Assembly (NCBI RefSeq): GCF_004118325.1 | Contig: NZ_RDFA01000005.1 | Location: 363,317 to 427,316, forward strand | Reading direction: 5' to 3' | Source of the DNA: Halorientalis pallida | Lineage (GTDB): Archaea > Halobacteriota > Halobacteria > Halobacteriales > Haloarculaceae | Length of the DNA stretch: 64,000 nucleotides | Part shown: positions 62,070-64,000 of the stretch, one piece after another | Numbering within the stretch: position 1 is the first letter of the stretch | Layout: every line of letters starts with the position of its first letter | The notes under the pieces: generated by a model | The model's database searches: none | What the model was told of the DNA's origin: nothing | What the model saw: only the letters and a program-made list of their open reading frames with translations | Position numbers and translations under genes: made by a program

Positions 62070-62933
62070 TCAGTAGAACTCTCGAACGAGGTTCATTGCG
62101 TCGTCGGGCGCACCGTCGGGAATGCTTGCCATGGAGTCAGTCAGGCCTTCACGTTTCTCGAAAGGCACCGACTGGTCGTTTTGGTAGATCACGCCCTGAT
62201 ATTCCTTGTCGGCGTCCAGAATCTTCCCCTTGGCGTCGCCGTAATCGGTCGGGTCGTGGCCGGTTTCGCCGAGATCAACGATGGTGTCGCGGAAGTAGTC
62301 GTAGGTGTCCACGTCGTTGAAGGTGACACACGGCGGGTAGACGTTTACGAACCCGAAGCCATCGTGTTCAACTGCTTTCTGTACGATCTCTGTGTGGCGC
62401 TGAGAGTCAGAACTGAACGACTGGGCGACGAACGTGCCCCCGGCAGCCAGGGCTAGCGCCAGCGGGTTGACCGGGGGCTGTTTCGGCCCGTCGGGGGACG
62501 TCGAGGTCTCGAAGTCCTCCCGCGAGGTGGGCGAGGCCTGCCCCTTCGTGAGGCCGTAAATTCGGTTGTCCATGACGATGTAGGTCATGTCGACGTTCCG
62601 GCGGACGGCGTGGATGAAGTGGCCCGCACCGATGGAGTAGCCGTCGCCGTCGCCGCCGGCGACCATCACTTCGAGGTTGGGGTTGGCCAGCTTCGTCCCG
62701 ATGCCCACGGGCAGCGCGCGGCCGTGGACGCCGTGGAGCGCGTAGCTGTGCATGTAGGTGCCGATCTTCCCGGAACAGCCGATGCCGGCGACGACGAACG
62801 TGTTGTCGGGGTCGTTGCCCGTGTTCGCCAGCGCCTTCATCATGCCGTTCATGGTCCCGAAGTCACCGCAGCCGGGACACCAGGTCGGTTGCTTGTCGGA
62901 TTTGAAGTCCGTGAATCGAATGTCTGAGCTCAT
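62070..62933 (-). CDS. korB: 2-oxoacid:ferredoxin oxidoreductase beta subunit
   Basis: This 287-residue thiamine-diphosphate subunit has WCPGCGDFGTMNGMMKAL, the GIGCSGKIGTYMHSYALHG stretch, and the TPP motif GGDGDGYSIGAGHFIHAVRRN. It acts with an alpha subunit to convert 2-oxoacids to acyl-CoA, reducing ferredoxin. The alpha gene is not adjacent in this window, which is unusual; a ferredoxin gene lies nearby at 63420. The substrate (oxoglutarate or pyruvate) cannot be fixed from sequence alone. Confidence 0.88.
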   Translation of the reverse strand: MSSDIRFTDFKSDKQPTWCPGCGDFGTMNGMMKALANTGNDPDNTFVVAGIGCSGKIGTYMHSYALHGVHGRALPVGIGTKLANPNLEVMVAGGDGDGYSIGAGHFIHAVRRNVDMTYIVMDNRIYGLTKGQASPTSREDFETSTSPDGPKQPPVNPLALALAAGGTFVAQSFSSDSQRHTEIVQKAVEHDGFGFVNVYPPCVTFNDVDTYDYFRDTIVDLGETGHDPTDYGDAKGKILDADKEYQGVIYQNDQSVPFEKREGLTDSMASIPDGAPDDAMNLVREFY

Positions 62934-63013
62934 TGGTTCAGTCTCGAGGTTCTGTGTTCTCTATACTGTTGCTTGGGTCGGTTCTCCCGAACGAGAGAGG
63001 TTGTACGAGGCAC

Positions 63014-63403
63014 TCATTTTGAGTGCCTGGGCGAGGCCGTCTCGATCTCGCTCACTCCAAGTTCGGCGATTTCGGCAGTTATCGGCGGTGGCAGTGTTTC
63101 GATTGTATCGACACGCTGTGGATTGATCGACACACCGTCGATTTTGAGAGCCACCAGTTTCCCACGGCTCCCGTGGGCAGCGACCTCGAACTCGAATGGA
63201 CGGTCTCGGTCGTCGACGGCTTTGACCCAGACTTTTGCGAGTCCGTTCGCGCTCTCCCAGTGGACGCTGTCGACGACGGTGAGGCTGCCGGCAGGCGGGA
63301 CACACGAGGAGCCACACGCGGGACAGCGAGCCAGGTGCGGCGCTGTCCCGACGTAGTCGTACTCGGCATCGCACTGGTAACACTGTAATGCGACCGTACT
63401 CAT
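63014..63403 (-). CDS. Zinc ribbon protein
   Basis: This 129-residue protein has an N-terminal CYQCDAEYDYVG and CPACGSSC ribbon followed by a beta-rich domain (AKVWVKAVDDRDRPFEFEVA). The family is a haloarchaeal hypothetical. It lies between korB and the ferredoxin gene on the same strand. Confidence 0.75.
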   Translation of the reverse strand: MSTVALQCYQCDAEYDYVGTAPHLARCPACGSSCVPPAGSLTVVDSVHWESANGLAKVWVKAVDDRDRPFEFEVAAHGSRGKLVALKIDGVSINPQRVDTIETLPPPITAEIAELGVSEIETASPRHSK

Positions 63404-63419
63404 CGGTGGTCACCCGTCA

Positions 63420-63782
<363 letters not shown>

Positions 63783-63785
63783 CTA

Positions 63786-64000
63786 CTACCCGAGCGAGCC
63801 CTCCATCTCGAGTTCGATGAGACGGTTGAGTTCGACTGCGTACTCGATGGGCAGTTCTTCCGTAATCGGCTCGATGAACCCGGCGACGATCATCTGCTTT
63901 GCGTCGTCGTCGTCCAGGCCGCGGCTCTGGAGGTAGAACACGTCCTCGTCGCCGATCTTCCCGACCGTGGCCTCGTGAGCCACGTCGACCTTGTTCTCCT
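63786..64000 (-). CDS. sufB: Fe-S cluster assembly protein SufB, C-terminal part
   Basis: The visible end reads VAHEATVGKIGDEDVFYLQS, RGLDDDDAKQMIVAGFIEPI and ELPIEYAVELNRLIELEMEG. This is the conserved C-terminus of SufB, a scaffold of the SUF iron-sulfur assembly complex. The gene continues beyond the right edge. Confidence 0.9.
   Translation of the reverse strand, partial: ENKVDVAHEATVGKIGDEDVFYLQSRGLDDDDAKQMIVAGFIEPITEELPIEYAVELNRLIELEMEGSLG

Overview
The window is chromosomal DNA of a haloarchaeon (class Halobacteria). The evidence is the acidic proteins, the high-GC coding regions broken by AT-rich islands, a TATA-binding protein, two archaeal Orc1/Cdc6 initiators, Tat and lipobox signals on exported proteins, HTH-10 and PhoU/AbrB-type regulators, and many four-cysteine zinc ribbons. 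I do not commit to a genus.

Layout. (1) 0.1-8.8 kb holds a PhoU-like regulator, a broken patatin gene, a UPF0104-type membrane protein, two convergent sulfatase-superfamily genes, and an ATP-dependent DNA ligase followed by a beta-CASP-type exonuclease. (2) 8.96-11.85 kb is a replication origin. An orc1/cdc6 gene is flanked by eight ORB-like repeats with core CTCTATCGATGTGT, and the whole unit is bracketed by two copies of one inverted repeat, GTTACCCCAC...GTGGGGTAAC. (3) 11.85-24.8 kb contains an origin-associated hypothetical gene, surE, a phnD-phnC-phnE transporter operon, a VOC protein with a lost ATG, a large dockerin-bearing Tat-exported protein, a CBS-MaoC fusion, GNAT, PHP and DUF457-type genes, and an Hsp20. 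(4) 24.8-38 kb is a decayed accessory zone with nuclease and wHTH remnants, an RHH coiled-coil protein, AT-rich micro-genes, an IS5-type transposase with IS-end debris, a duplicated-domain protein truncated by the IS, a metallo-beta-lactamase lipoprotein, a RecQ helicase and a NucS-like nuclease. (5) 38.9-41.7 kb is a second, unrelated origin. A second orc1/cdc6 is flanked by eleven repeats with core CGCACACGGGGTGTG. (6) 41.8-57.8 kb is a plasmid- or provirus-like block of about 25 minus-strand genes in tightly overlapping operons. They encode small zinc ribbons, an N6-methylase-like protein, a SWIM protein, a Mom-like acetyltransferase, DUF5131, a C5 methyltransferase and DUF6884. About a dozen of the transcription units share one leader motif, GAGTTTGTCTCCCC. 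(7) 57.9-64 kb returns to core genes: thioesterase, Aba4-like membrane protein, HTH-10 regulator, tbp, korB-like, ferredoxin and sufB.

How it fits together. Regions 4 to 6 look like an integrated replicon that kept its own initiator, its own ORB family and a private promoter system, so two origins with different recognition sequences lie about 30 kb apart. The most unusual signals are the paired inverted repeats that frame origin 1, a similar pair tied to origin 2, the repeated leader motif of the 42-58 kb block, and PCNA-binding-like peptides (QxxLxxF) at the ends of several of its proteins.
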